From contig CAYPCQ010000025.1 of the NCBI GenBank assembly GCA_964409245.1, forward strand, positions 17,847-81,846: 64,000 nucleotides of DNA, given 5' to 3'. The translations under genes were made by a program, and so were the position numbers. Position 1 is the first letter of the stretch. The number at the start of each line of letters is the position of its first letter. The stretch is from CAIMWS01 sp964409245 (GTDB lineage: Bacteria; Verrucomicrobiota; Verrucomicrobiia; Limisphaerales; UBA1319). Positions 8,761 through 17,416 of the stretch are shown piece after piece. The notes under the pieces are model-generated. The model was not told where the DNA came from. It did no database searches and saw only the letters and a program-made list of their open reading frames with translations.

Positions 8761-11175
8761 TCACGGCCGCGCCAGCCGGAAATACCGGGGCTGATTGCCG
8801 AATTGATTGGTCGAGCGGTATTGGCCGCCGGTCAGGACCGCCTCTTCCGGCGCGGGCAACCAGGCTGCTTGCGGACCCAGCACGCTGGTGGATTGCAGGA
8901 TGAAGCCGGTCAACGATCCGGGCCAGCTTAACACCAACTGGCTGCCTTGCCGGCCGGCCTGGAGGACCGGGGCATCCTGGACCGCGCTGACCTCCACGGT
9001 GCCCTGGTTGGTGGTGGAGAGGCCACCAGCCTTGGCCACCAACTGCCATTGGTAGGCGCCCGCCGCGGCATAAACGTGCGTCGCATACTGATCCCGGCCG
9101 GGGGCGGTGTTGTCGCCGAAGTCCCAGCTGAATTCCACCGGCACCGAGGGGGCGCTGGTTTTAAGCTTGGCCCAGAAGGGAATCGTTTGATGAGCGGCCG
9201 CCTGGGGGGGAGCCAGCACGGAGCTTTCCAAGGTGTAAAGCCCGGCCGTCACGTTCACATTCACGGTTCCCAGGTTGGAATCCGTGGCGCCGTCGCGGGC
9301 CGCAAAAGTGAAGGAGTCGGCCCCGGTGTAACCGGTTTCCGGGTAATAAGCCGCCACGCGGTTGGAGAGCCCCACCGTGCCGTGAACCGGCTGCGCTACG
9401 ATGCGGAAAACCAAGGTGTTGCCATCCGCATCCGTGCCGCTCAGGTCCACCGTGGCGGGCTGGCTGTAAGTGGTTTGAAGGCTGACATTTTGGACCGCGG
9501 GAGCCCGGTTGGGGTTGGCATTGTCATTGCCCGGCCCGTTATGGCAGGTGTAGCAGCCGATCTGGAATCCGCGCCAGAAACGCCTGGTTCCCATGGCGCT
9601 CAAGGTCCGGTCCGCCAGGGCTTGCGAAAGCGCCGTGCCACGGTAATCCGCGCCATGGCAGGGCTTGCAGGTGGCGGTGCCGTTGCGCTCGGCGTAACCG
9701 GGATGCGCGCCCACCCAGGCCTGCCCGATTCCATGCAGGCCGTGGGGGCCGCCGCTGGCCGTGTTGGGCATGGCCGGGTGGCAGGCGGTGCATTCGCTCA
9801 CCAGGCCCGCATGCCCCTGCAGAGCCTGGCTTTGCACATTGTCATTGGGCTCGCTGGAAGGATATTCCGCGTGCGGCGGCCCATGGCACGCCGAACACGC
9901 CAGGCCCCCGTGCCCCTGGGAGAACCGGTAGAGGGAAAAGCCTGCGGACGGCACATTGGTCTGGGTGGCGAACCGGGTGCTGGCCGCCTGCCGCACCTGG
10001 TTGGAGGCGTCGAAAACCGAGGTGTATCGCAGCAGGCCGCGGTTGGTGACGGCGTCGCCCGTGTGGCAGCTCTGGCATTGCGGCTCGTCCAGCCAGCCGG
10101 TGCGGCTGGCTGCGGCCACCCGGCTGATGGCGCCATGGCAGCTCTGGCATTGCATCGCCAGGCGGCCATCCGGCCCCACCGCCGAGCCCATCGCCCCGCG
10201 CAGGCAGCGGGTGTCGGAACCAGGGTGGCACCGGTAGCAGGCAGAGCGGTTGTCGGAGGCATTCAGGACCGTGCCGGTCGTGGGATCGGTCGCATAGGTG
10301 TGGCGGTCGTGGATGACCTGGGTCAGCGACGTCAACCGGCTGTGGCCGGAGCCGGGCAGGGCGTTGGATTGGTGGCAGCGCGCGCATAGGATCGGCTGGC
10401 CCTGTTGCACGGTTGCATACAAACCGTTGGTATCGTACCCGGCTTGGGCCAGGTGGCCGGCATAATAGTTGTTGAATTGGAGGTTTTCGTCGTGCAGGCG
10501 CAAAATATTCAGTTTGTAATCCTTTTGGCGGTCATAGTGCCAGACCCAGCCTCCCCTTGGTTTGGCTTCGGGCGAAGCGCCGGATTGATGGCAGGTGCGG
10601 CAATCCATCTCGTCCGAGACGGGGAGCACGATGTCCGTGTGGGCCAGGCCGGTCCCGGCGGCGTTGCGGGCCGTGAGCCGCAGCATCGGGTAGGAGTTGT
10701 TTTGCCCGGCATCATCGTAGGGCACGATCGGGATGCCTTCGGCCGAGAACCACTTAAGGGCGGAACTGTAGCCCATAGACTGGGGTTGGTTGCCGGGGCC
10801 CGGCATCGCATAGCCGCCCAACCCCATGTCCGGCGCCAGGTTCGTCCCGTAAAGAACCGGCGCAAAATCCCAGAAATTCACCTTCCCCTGGGAGGTGGTG
10901 TTGATGGATCCCTGCGGGTCAGCCACCGCTTCATAGGTGGCCGCCAGGCGGTTGGTGCCGGTGGCCAGTTTGCCATCCTGGATCACCTGCGCGTGAATCG
11001 TGTTGAAGGGCGGCAGCAGGGAAAAAACGGAATCATCCTTGCCATCCATGCAATGCATGCCCAAGTCGTTCCAGCCCATGACCACCGTTTTGGTTTGGGC
11101 GGTTGTTTGAACCGTGCACCAGGCCAGCACCATCACGGATGCGCGCCACACCATTCGTCTGACACCTGATTTCAT
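8761..11175 (-). CDS. Secreted nine-haem c-type cytochrome with Ig/PKD-like C-terminus
   Basis: An 804-residue protein with a Sec signal peptide (residues 1-27, ending TTAQT). Nine CXXCH motifs lie between residues about 192 and 545 (CRTCH, CARCH, CYRCH, CQSCH twice, CSACH, CTACH, CKPCH, CYTCH), each expected to bind a haem c covalently. The N-terminal segment VVMGWNDLGMHCMDGKDDSVFS is shared by a group of large multihaem proteins I recognise by pattern but cannot assign a role. After the haems come a cadherin/Ig-like domain (SGTDADGNTLVFRI), a PKD-like domain (EFSWDFGDNTAPGRDQY) and a C-terminal segment ending YFRLARP that is common on exported proteins in this phylum. A role in extracellular or periplasmic electron transfer is inference. 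Confidence 0.88.
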   Translation of the reverse strand: MKSGVRRMVWRASVMVLAWCTVQTTAQTKTVVMGWNDLGMHCMDGKDDSVFSLLPPFNTIHAQVIQDGKLATGTNRLAATYEAVADPQGSINTTSQGKVNFWDFAPVLYGTNLAPDMGLGGYAMPGPGNQPQSMGYSSALKWFSAEGIPIVPYDDAGQNNSYPMLRLTARNAAGTGLAHTDIVLPVSDEMDCRTCHQSGASPEAKPRGGWVWHYDRQKDYKLNILRLHDENLQFNNYYAGHLAQAGYDTNGLYATVQQGQPILCARCHQSNALPGSGHSRLTSLTQVIHDRHTYATDPTTGTVLNASDNRSACYRCHPGSDTRCLRGAMGSAVGPDGRLAMQCQSCHGAISRVAAASRTGWLDEPQCQSCHTGDAVTNRGLLRYTSVFDASNQVRQAASTRFATQTNVPSAGFSLYRFSQGHGGLACSACHGPPHAEYPSSEPNDNVQSQALQGHAGLVSECTACHPAMPNTASGGPHGLHGIGQAWVGAHPGYAERNGTATCKPCHGADYRGTALSQALADRTLSAMGTRRFWRGFQIGCYTCHNGPGNDNANPNRAPAVQNVSLQTTYSQPATVDLSGTDADGNTLVFRIVAQPVHGTVGLSNRVAAYYPETGYTGADSFTFAARDGATDSNLGTVNVNVTAGLYTLESSVLAPPQAAAHQTIPFWAKLKTSAPSVPVEFSWDFGDNTAPGRDQYATHVYAAAGAYQWQLVAKAGGLSTTNQGTVEVSAVQDAPVLQAGRQGSQLVLSWPGSLTGFILQSTSVLGPQAAWLPAPEEAVLTGGQYRSTNQFGNQPRYFRLARP

Positions 11176-11477
11176 ATCTTCATTTCGGTTTGGAATCCTG
11201 CAAGCCGGCCATGGGAAAAAACCATCGGCTTGGATCTCCTGTTGCTTGAGTCTGAATATCTAATAGAAATCATTACCTTGGCAAGCGAGAAATCCGGCAA
11301 ATTCCAGTGCGGCAGCCGCCGAGAGGCCCGCCAAACCGCAGGGCGGCGGGCGGCGGGGATGGGAATTGGGGATTTGACTCCCTGCCGCAATGGCCTTTAA
11401 TGGGCGAATGCCAGCCGGTTTGGCCCGGCGCCCATGGGTGTCCAGGACCGGCCCAAACCGGCCCGGCGGTTATCAGC
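11176..11477. other. Intergenic region between divergent genes
   Basis: This 302-base stretch separates the divergently transcribed cytochrome and Ig-protein genes and must hold both promoters. An AT-rich patch lies at about 11255-11280. I see no convincing -35/-10 pair, RNA gene or repeat. Confidence 0.4.
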
Positions 11478-12116
11478 ATGAGCTTTAACAAAATGAGCTG
11501 GAGAAACGCGTGGCGCCTGCTCTGGGGGGTGGGGCTGGCGCTGCCAGCCGGGTGTTTTGCGGCCCAGGCGCTTCCGGCGGCTGCCCAACTCTTTATTGGC
11601 TGGGAAGTCTCCGGCACGGCTGGCCCCGGCAGGCTGGAGGTGGCCAAGGAAAATCCTGGCCCCGGGCCGGTCATCCTGACCCCGGGCCGGTTTCAGACCG
11701 TGCAACTGGGCGCCGAGACGGTCTTGGAAGCAACCGCCACCGGGAAAACCCCTTTGCAGTTCCAATGGCAATTAAACGGCAGCGACCTGCCGGGTGCCAC
11801 CAATGGCACGCTGCGCCTGCCCGGCATCCAGCCGGAGCAGGCGGGAACCTACTCGGTGAAAGTCACGGATGCCGGGGGCGCCGCCAGCGCGGTCATCGCC
11901 CGCCTGGCCGTGCTGGATCTGCGCCTGTGCGCGGGCGTGATGGTGGCGGGCAAGACGGGGAGCGTTTACCGAGTGGAATATGCCGAGGCCACCGGGGACG
12001 CCAACCAATGGCAGCTTTTGGGCCTGCTGACCCTGAGCAACAATCCCTCCTATTTCATGGACGCCGGATCCCCGTTCAACAAAAAGCGGCGATACCGTGC
12101 GACCCTGGTTCCCTGA
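11478..12116 (+). CDS. Exported immunoglobulin-like domain protein
   Basis: A 212-residue protein starting at the ATG at 11478, chosen because it gives a signal peptide (SWRNAWRLLWGVGLALPAGCFAAQ). The frame is open further upstream but reads as improbable Pro/Gly-rich text. Residues about 78-150 form an Ig-like fold with the signatures QFQWQLNGSDLPGAT and QAGTYSVKVTDAGG. The C-terminal 60 residues (VYRVEYAE...FMDAGSPFNKKRRYRATL) match the tail module often found after Ig domains on secreted proteins of this group. A cysteine in PAGC could be a lipidation site but the position -3 residue is proline, so cleavage by signal peptidase I is more likely. Function unknown. Confidence 0.75.
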   Translation: MSFNKMSWRNAWRLLWGVGLALPAGCFAAQALPAAAQLFIGWEVSGTAGPGRLEVAKENPGPGPVILTPGRFQTVQLGAETVLEATATGKTPLQFQWQLNGSDLPGATNGTLRLPGIQPEQAGTYSVKVTDAGGAASAVIARLAVLDLRLCAGVMVAGKTGSVYRVEYAEATGDANQWQLLGLLTLSNNPSYFMDAGSPFNKKRRYRATLVP

Positions 12117-12158
12117 GGCCATGAATGCCCCTGCTTCCTGGCGCTTATGCCTCCTGCC

Positions 12159-13016
12159 ATGAACCCGCGCCCCCTGGCTTGGATAACCGGAGCGGGCGGC
12201 TTGATCGGCCACCAGCTGGTGGCGCTGGCTGAGCAATACGCGCCCAATTACCAAATCGAGCCTTTGACCCGCCAGCGCCTGAACCTGGTTGATTTTACGG
12301 CGGTAAAGGAATTTTTTGAAACCCGCCCGCCCCAGCTCATCATCCATTGCGCAGCGATGAGCAAAAGCCCCGCTTGCGAGGCCACCCCTGCCCTGGCGCG
12401 CCAGGTGAATGTGGAGGCCACGCAGAGGCTGGCTGGCCTGGCGGCGGATATTCCGTTCCTGTTTTTTTCCACGGACCTCGTGTTCGACGGAAAAACCGGC
12501 TTTTACGACGAATCAGCGGCGGTGAATCCCTTGAATGTTTACGGTGAAACCAAGGCTGTGGCGGAGCGGATTGTGCTGGATAATCCCCGGCACACGGTGA
12601 TCCGCACCTCGCTCAACGGCGGGACTTCGCCCACGGGAGATCGCGGCTTCAACGAAGAAATGCGCCGGGGCTGGCTGGCTGGCCGCGCCCTGCGCCTGTT
12701 CACGGACGAATACCGCTCGCCTTTGCCGGCGGCGGTCACCGCCCGGGCGGTATGGAGCCTGGCCGCCTCCGGGGCTTGCGGTTTATTTCATCTCGCGGGC
12801 GGCGCGCGGCTTTCCCGCTGGGAGATCGGCCGGCTGGTGGCGGATCGCTGGCCGCAGTTGCATCCCCGGATCGAGGCTGCTTCCCTGCGTCAATATGAAG
12901 GCCCTCCCCGGGCACCGGACACCGCCCTGAATTGCGCCAAAATCCAAGCCCGCCTGCCTTTCCCGCTGCCCGGCCTTGGCGAATGGCTGGCGGCCAATCC
13001 AGCGGCGGAGTTTTAG
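12159..13016 (+). CDS. RmlD-like NAD(P)-dependent sugar-nucleotide reductase (SDR, extended)
   Basis: A 285-residue extended short-chain dehydrogenase resembling dTDP-4-dehydrorhamnose reductase. The Rossmann motif GAGGLIGHQ is at the N-terminus, and LNLVDFTAVKEFFETRPPQLIIHCAA matches the RmlD pattern. A serine/threonine pair in FFSTDLVFDG and the catalytic Tyr-Lys in NVYGETKAVAE are present. I took the ATG at 12159 so that the Rossmann strand starts at the usual distance; an ATG 12 bases upstream is equally possible. No rmlA, rmlB or rmlC is adjacent, so the substrate is open, and methionine adenosyltransferase-beta-like relatives are an alternative. Confidence 0.85.
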   Translation: MNPRPLAWITGAGGLIGHQLVALAEQYAPNYQIEPLTRQRLNLVDFTAVKEFFETRPPQLIIHCAAMSKSPACEATPALARQVNVEATQRLAGLAADIPFLFFSTDLVFDGKTGFYDESAAVNPLNVYGETKAVAERIVLDNPRHTVIRTSLNGGTSPTGDRGFNEEMRRGWLAGRALRLFTDEYRSPLPAAVTARAVWSLAASGACGLFHLAGGARLSRWEIGRLVADRWPQLHPRIEAASLRQYEGPPRAPDTALNCAKIQARLPFPLPGLGEWLAANPAAEF

Positions 13017-13021
13017 CCGGA

Positions 13022-13288
13022 TCAGCGCCTGCCCCATCCCGGCCGGCCGCCGTTGAAGCTGGGCGCCGGGCCTGGTTTGCGTCCGTAGTGATCGACCAGC
13101 ATCTTGTTGGCCTGGGCGATGGTGGCGGGATTGGACCCCTGGCTGTCTTTCGCGCAGCGGAACTGGCCATCCCCATCCAACTGCAATTCCATCAAGGGAA
13201 AGCGGCGGCCACAAGCAACGCACGTTTCCAAGTGTTCGTTGCTCAGGTCCAAATCACCCATATATTCCAAAAACTGTTCCATGTTCAT
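13022..13288 (-). CDS. Small CXXC-motif protein (hypothetical)
   Basis: An 88-residue protein with CVACG near residue 23 and a further cysteine at about 46 (FRCAKD). This could be a partial zinc ribbon, though a fourth cysteine is missing. The C-terminus is Gly/Pro/Arg-rich (RKPGPAPSFNGGRPGWGRR). It is convergent with the RmlD-like gene, with only 5 bases between the stops. I do not recognise a family. Confidence 0.55.
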   Translation of the reverse strand: MNMEQFLEYMGDLDLSNEHLETCVACGRRFPLMELQLDGDGQFRCAKDSQGSNPATIAQANKMLVDHYGRKPGPAPSFNGGRPGWGRR

Positions 13289-14035
13289 TCAGCGTTCCCG
13301 GGCGGCGGCTCCAGCCCCTTCCCTCCCCAACCGTCAGCCAGGCGATGCAAAGTAATCCAGTTCCACGGTTTGCGAAATACAAAATTCAAGGCCGGGCGGG
13401 CAGCCCATTTGGGCCGGACCAATCATGGGGCAGGAAGGAGGCCGGAGGCGGCTTCTTTTCCACCGGCTGGCGGATTCGCCATTTTGCGGTCGGATGGCTT
13501 CGCCGCGGGCGCGGACCGCCTGCCCCGGCGTTTGGCCAAGACGGCCAGCATGGTCGTCTTGGCCACCCCCACTAGGTTGGGCATCTCGTTCATGCCAGTA
13601 TTTGCAGCATTTTCCATGCCAGCATAAACATAAGTATATCTTGATTATTAAATAAGCATGCCTTTGTCAGCCGGAACGTAGTTTTCACGCGCGTTTCCGC
13701 TTGGCCGGGCGCTGTTTCCCCTCCATGCGTGAATTTTTAGCGCGTTATCGTTGCCCGTGAACCCAACCATCCCCACCCAATTCCAGTGGGGCCTGGGATC
13801 TGATTCACGCCGAAATTGGGGAGGAGCGCTCAACACGCTTGCGCCAGGAATCATCTAAAAGTAAGGTGGCCACGCGATGGGGGCGCCCGGTGAATGATTG
13901 CGCCCGGTTAACAGCTCCTTACATTAACCTGAGCCGTGTCCCGGCTTGTTTTTGGTTTTTAATTCGCCGGCCAGCCGCCGGCCAGGGAGCTGTGGCGGCT
14001 GTTTTGCCCGTCGCCTGGCAACACCTGAATCCAAA
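13289..14035. other. Long intergenic region, possible small minus-strand gene
   Basis: About 750 bases with no convincing gene. A minus-strand frame at 13423-13617 could encode 64 residues (start MENAANTGMNEMPNLVG, then a basic Ala/Pro-rich tail), but it has no ribosome-binding site and its composition is poor. An AT-rich patch lies at 13625-13660. I see no RNA gene or terminator with a clear U-tract. Confidence 0.3.
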
Positions 14036-14272
14036 ATGGATAACGATATCGAACGCAACCTGGGCGAGCAACCGCTGGCGGCCATCATGCAGGAGCTCCA
14101 CTTGAAACCACACGATCTGGTGGCGGCTTCCACCGATCAGATCACCCACAAAATGGTTTCCCGGGCCTGGAAAGGCCGGCGGTTGACACCGCGGGTGCAG
14201 GACAAGATCCTCGCGGCCTTGAACCGCGCCACCAGCCGCAAGTATGCCCTCCCGGATCTGTTCAATTATTGA
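14036..14272 (+). CDS. Small conserved-looking, likely DNA-binding protein
   Basis: A 78-residue, moderately basic protein (MDNDIERNLGEQPLAAIMQ...). The middle part (LKPHDLVAASTDQITHKMVSRAWKGRRLTPRVQDKILAALN) has the spacing of a helix-turn-helix of the lambda-repressor/Cro type: a helix ending LKPHDLV, a recognition-like helix ITHKMVSRAWKG and a third helix VQDKILAALN. I associate near-identical short proteins with Verrucomicrobiota genomes, but that is memory, not a search. The ATG at 14036 is preferred over an upstream in-frame ATG because the extra residues are atypical. Its 3' end overlaps the 3' end of the RND pump gene by seven bases. Confidence 0.7.
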   Translation: MDNDIERNLGEQPLAAIMQELHLKPHDLVAASTDQITHKMVSRAWKGRRLTPRVQDKILAALNRATSRKYALPDLFNY

Positions 14273-17200
14273 GGCTGCGGCTTGGAAACCGGGGTGATTC
14301 CAGGCTCCACCGCGGCCGCGGATTTCGAACGGGCGGAGCGGACCCACTCGATGGCGTCGTCAAACAAGGAGTAGAACACCGGTATGGCCAGCAGCGTCAG
14401 CAGCAGGGACAGCGTCTGCCCCCCCACCACAACCCCGGCCGCGGCGTTATGGAAGGCGCTGCCGATACCGGAGGCCATCATCATGGGGACCATGCCCGCC
14501 ACAAAGGCGCCCGTGGTCATCAGGATGGGGCGCAAGCGGTCCCGGTTCGCGGTGAGGATGGCCTCCTCACGCGGCACCCCGCGCTCCCGCAGCTGGTTCA
14601 TGTGGTCGATCTGGAGGATGCCGTTCTTTTTCACCACCCCGAACAGCACCAGGATCCCCAGCGCGGAAAAGATGTTGAAGGACTGCCCCAGCAGGATCAA
14701 TCCCAGCAGGGCGAAGGGGAGCGTCAGCGGCAGCGCCAGCAGGATGGTGGCCGGATGCAGCCAGGATTCAAACTGGGCGGCGAGGATCAGGTACATGAAC
14801 ACAAACGCGAGCAGGAAGGCGGTGATAAAACGCGAGACGACCTGCTTCATCTCCTTGCTGCGTCCGGTGGGGCCGGTGAAATATTCGGCGGATAGCTGCT
14901 GTTTTTTCACGATGTCTTCCACGCCGTCCAGGACCGCCTGTTCGCTGAAGCCGGGCGCCGTGTTGGCCAGCAGGGTTACCTGGCGCCGCCGGTTGAGCCG
15001 GTTGATCTGGGCGGGGCCATCCTGGGCGCCCAGGCGCACCACGTTCATCAACGAGACCGGCACCGCGGCCGGCGCGGGAACCGACACCAGGCTCAGCGCC
15101 TGGGGATCGTCGCGGAATTTTTCACCGGCGCGGAGCCGGATGTCGTATTGCTCCCCGCCCTCCTCGTAGGTGGAGACCTCCAGGCCGCCCACCAGCAGCC
15201 GCAGGGTGTTCGACAGATCCGCGATGCTGATCCCCATCTGCCCGGCTTTGCTGCGGTCGGCGGTCACGGTGATTTCCGGCTTGCCGGTGATCAAATCCGA
15301 ATCCACATCCCGGATGCCAGGCAGTTTTTTCATCTCGCGGGTGGCGGCGGCGGCCACCTCGGTGAGCCGCTCCAGGCTGGGGCCGGCGATCACATATTGC
15401 ATCGTGGAGCTGGCCATGCCGGTGTTGAAAGGCGGAACCTCCTGCACGCTCACCCGCAGCTCGGGCGGCAGCAGCGGCAGCAGCTCGCGGCGGACCTGAT
15501 CCATGATCTGGACCTGGCCTTTCTTCCGGCGGGAGGGATCGCACAGCCGGACGTAAATGGTGGCCAGGTTGGGCGTGCGCTGGTCATTGTCCCCGATGGT
15601 CGCCAGCGTGTATTCGACTTCCGGCAAGCGGCGCACCTCCTGGGCAATTTGTTCGGCCAGCAGGTCGGTGCCCGCCAGGCTGTTTCCCTCCGGGGCGCGC
15701 ACGCTGACCAGGAATTGGGCTTCTTCGTTGGGGGGCAGGAAGTCCTTGCCGACCGATTTCATCAAGGGGCCGCAGGAAAACATGGCGGCCAGGGAACCCA
15801 GGACCACCACCCAGCGGTGGTGCAGAGCGCGTTTGAGCAGCCAGATATAGCCGCGCTCCAGGGGGCGGTAAAACAGGTTCACCAGGTGCTCCAGGCGCTG
15901 GTCCAGGCCCGCCCGCCCGCCGGCTTTGAACAGCCGCGCCGCCAGCGAAGGCGCCAGGGTGAAGCTGACCAGCAGGGAGACGGCAATGGAAAAAGACATC
16001 GTCAGCCCGAAGCTTTTCAGGAACATGCCGACGATGCCGCCCAGGAACGCCACCGGCAGGAAGACGGCGATCAACGACAAGGTCGAGGCCATGACCGCCA
16101 TGCCGATCTCCTGGGTGCCGATCACGGCCGCCGCGTGAGGCTCCTCGCCGTGTTCCTCGACGTGCTTGAAGATGTTCTCCACCACGATGATGGCGTCATC
16201 GATCACGATGCCCACCGCCAGGGCCAGCGCCAGCAGGCTGATCTCGTTCAAGGTGAGATTGGCCACCCACATGATGCCGAAGCTGGAAATGATGGAGGTG
16301 GGGATGGCCAGGGCGGAGATGATCGTGGCGCGGCTGTTGCCCAGGAACAGCAGCACCACCAGCGCCGCCAGCAGGGCGCCGAGCAGCAGGTGCTCCTTGA
16401 CCACGCCGGTGCTGGTGCGGATGACCAGCGAATTATCCCGGACCACGTCAACCCGGCAGCCCTCCGGCAGCAGCTTCTTGATGCTTTCCACACGGTCTTT
16501 GATGGCGTCCACCACGGTGATGGTGTTTTCACCCGATTGGCGCCGGATGGAGAGCAGGACCGTGCTCACCCCGTTTTTCCGGGCCACCGAATCAGCCTCC
16601 TGTTCCCCATCTTCCACGCGGGCCACATCTTCCACCCGGATCAGCCGGCCGTTTTGCCGCCGCACCACCAGCCGGGCGATTTCCGCGATGGATTCGGCCT
16701 TGCCGCGCACCCGCAGGTTGCGTTCGTTGGCGTGGTTCTTGATCGAGCCGCTGGGGATCTGCACGTTCTGCTGCTCGAAGGCGCGCTGCACATCCACCCC
16801 GGTCAAGCCGAAGGCCTGCAGCCGGATCGGATCCAGCCAGACGTTGATCTGCCGCTTGCGCCCGCCCAGCAGCGTGACCTGGCCCACACCGGGGACGCCT
16901 TCGATCTGCCGCCGCAAAACCTTGTCCGCATACTCCGTGATTTCCCGCACCGGCCGGTCGGCCACCAGGGCCAGGTTCAAGACCGGGGACGAATCCGGAT
17001 CCAACTTTTCGACAATCGGCTGGTCGATGCCTTTGGGCAGCTGGGACAAAACCCGGTTCACGCGGTCGCGCACTTCCTGGGCCGCCACATCGATGTTTTT
17101 ATCCAGCACGAACGAAACGATGATCTGCGAGATGCCCTCGCTGGAGAACGATCGCAAATCGTCGATGCCGGCGATGGTGTTGACCGCTTCCTCAATCTTA

Positions 17201-17397
17201 TCCGTCACCTCCGCCTCGATTTCCTTCGGCGTGGCCCCGGCCAGGCGCGTGAGCACCGAAACGTTGGGGAAATCCACCTTGGGGAAACGATCCACGGAGA
17301 GCCGGGAGTAGCCGGCCAGGCCGATCACCACGAACACCAGCACGATCACCGAGGCGAACACCGGCCTTTTGACACATACCGCCGCGAGCCATTGCAT
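14266..17397 (-). CDS. RND multidrug efflux permease (AcrB/HAE1-type)
   Basis: A 1043-residue inner-membrane transporter with the full HAE1-type layout of twelve membrane helices and two large periplasmic loops. The N-terminus (CVKRPVFASVIVLVFVVIGLAGYSRL) and PNVSVLTRLAGATPKEIEAEVTDKIEEA are typical. The proton-relay aspartate pair is in GIVIDDAIIVVENI of helix 4. It should form a tripartite proton-driven pump with the upstream adaptor and an outer-membrane factor, which is not in the window. It is the last gene of the TetR-adaptor-pump operon, 19 bases after the adaptor stop. Substrate unknown. Confidence 0.95.
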   Translation of the reverse strand: MQWLAAVCVKRPVFASVIVLVFVVIGLAGYSRLSVDRFPKVDFPNVSVLTRLAGATPKEIEAEVTDKIEEAVNTIAGIDDLRSFSSEGISQIIVSFVLDKNIDVAAQEVRDRVNRVLSQLPKGIDQPIVEKLDPDSSPVLNLALVADRPVREITEYADKVLRRQIEGVPGVGQVTLLGGRKRQINVWLDPIRLQAFGLTGVDVQRAFEQQNVQIPSGSIKNHANERNLRVRGKAESIAEIARLVVRRQNGRLIRVEDVARVEDGEQEADSVARKNGVSTVLLSIRRQSGENTITVVDAIKDRVESIKKLLPEGCRVDVVRDNSLVIRTSTGVVKEHLLLGALLAALVVLLFLGNSRATIISALAIPTSIISSFGIMWVANLTLNEISLLALALAVGIVIDDAIIVVENIFKHVEEHGEEPHAAAVIGTQEIGMAVMASTLSLIAVFLPVAFLGGIVGMFLKSFGLTMSFSIAVSLLVSFTLAPSLAARLFKAGGRAGLDQRLEHLVNLFYRPLERGYIWLLKRALHHRWVVVLGSLAAMFSCGPLMKSVGKDFLPPNEEAQFLVSVRAPEGNSLAGTDLLAEQIAQEVRRLPEVEYTLATIGDNDQRTPNLATIYVRLCDPSRRKKGQVQIMDQVRRELLPLLPPELRVSVQEVPPFNTGMASSTMQYVIAGPSLERLTEVAAAATREMKKLPGIRDVDSDLITGKPEITVTADRSKAGQMGISIADLSNTLRLLVGGLEVSTYEEGGEQYDIRLRAGEKFRDDPQALSLVSVPAPAAVPVSLMNVVRLGAQDGPAQINRLNRRRQVTLLANTAPGFSEQAVLDGVEDIVKKQQLSAEYFTGPTGRSKEMKQVVSRFITAFLLAFVFMYLILAAQFESWLHPATILLALPLTLPFALLGLILLGQSFNIFSALGILVLFGVVKKNGILQIDHMNQLRERGVPREEAILTANRDRLRPILMTTGAFVAGMVPMMMASGIGSAFHNAAAGVVVGGQTLSLLLTLLAIPVFYSLFDDAIEWVRSARSKSAAAVEPGITPVSKPQPQ

Positions 17398-17416
17398 ATG
17401 CTTATGATCCCTTCCC

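Noticed and set aside
13648..13854. Minus-strand frame of 68 codons in the intergenic region.
   Set aside because: No start signal, mixed composition and no recognisable motif.
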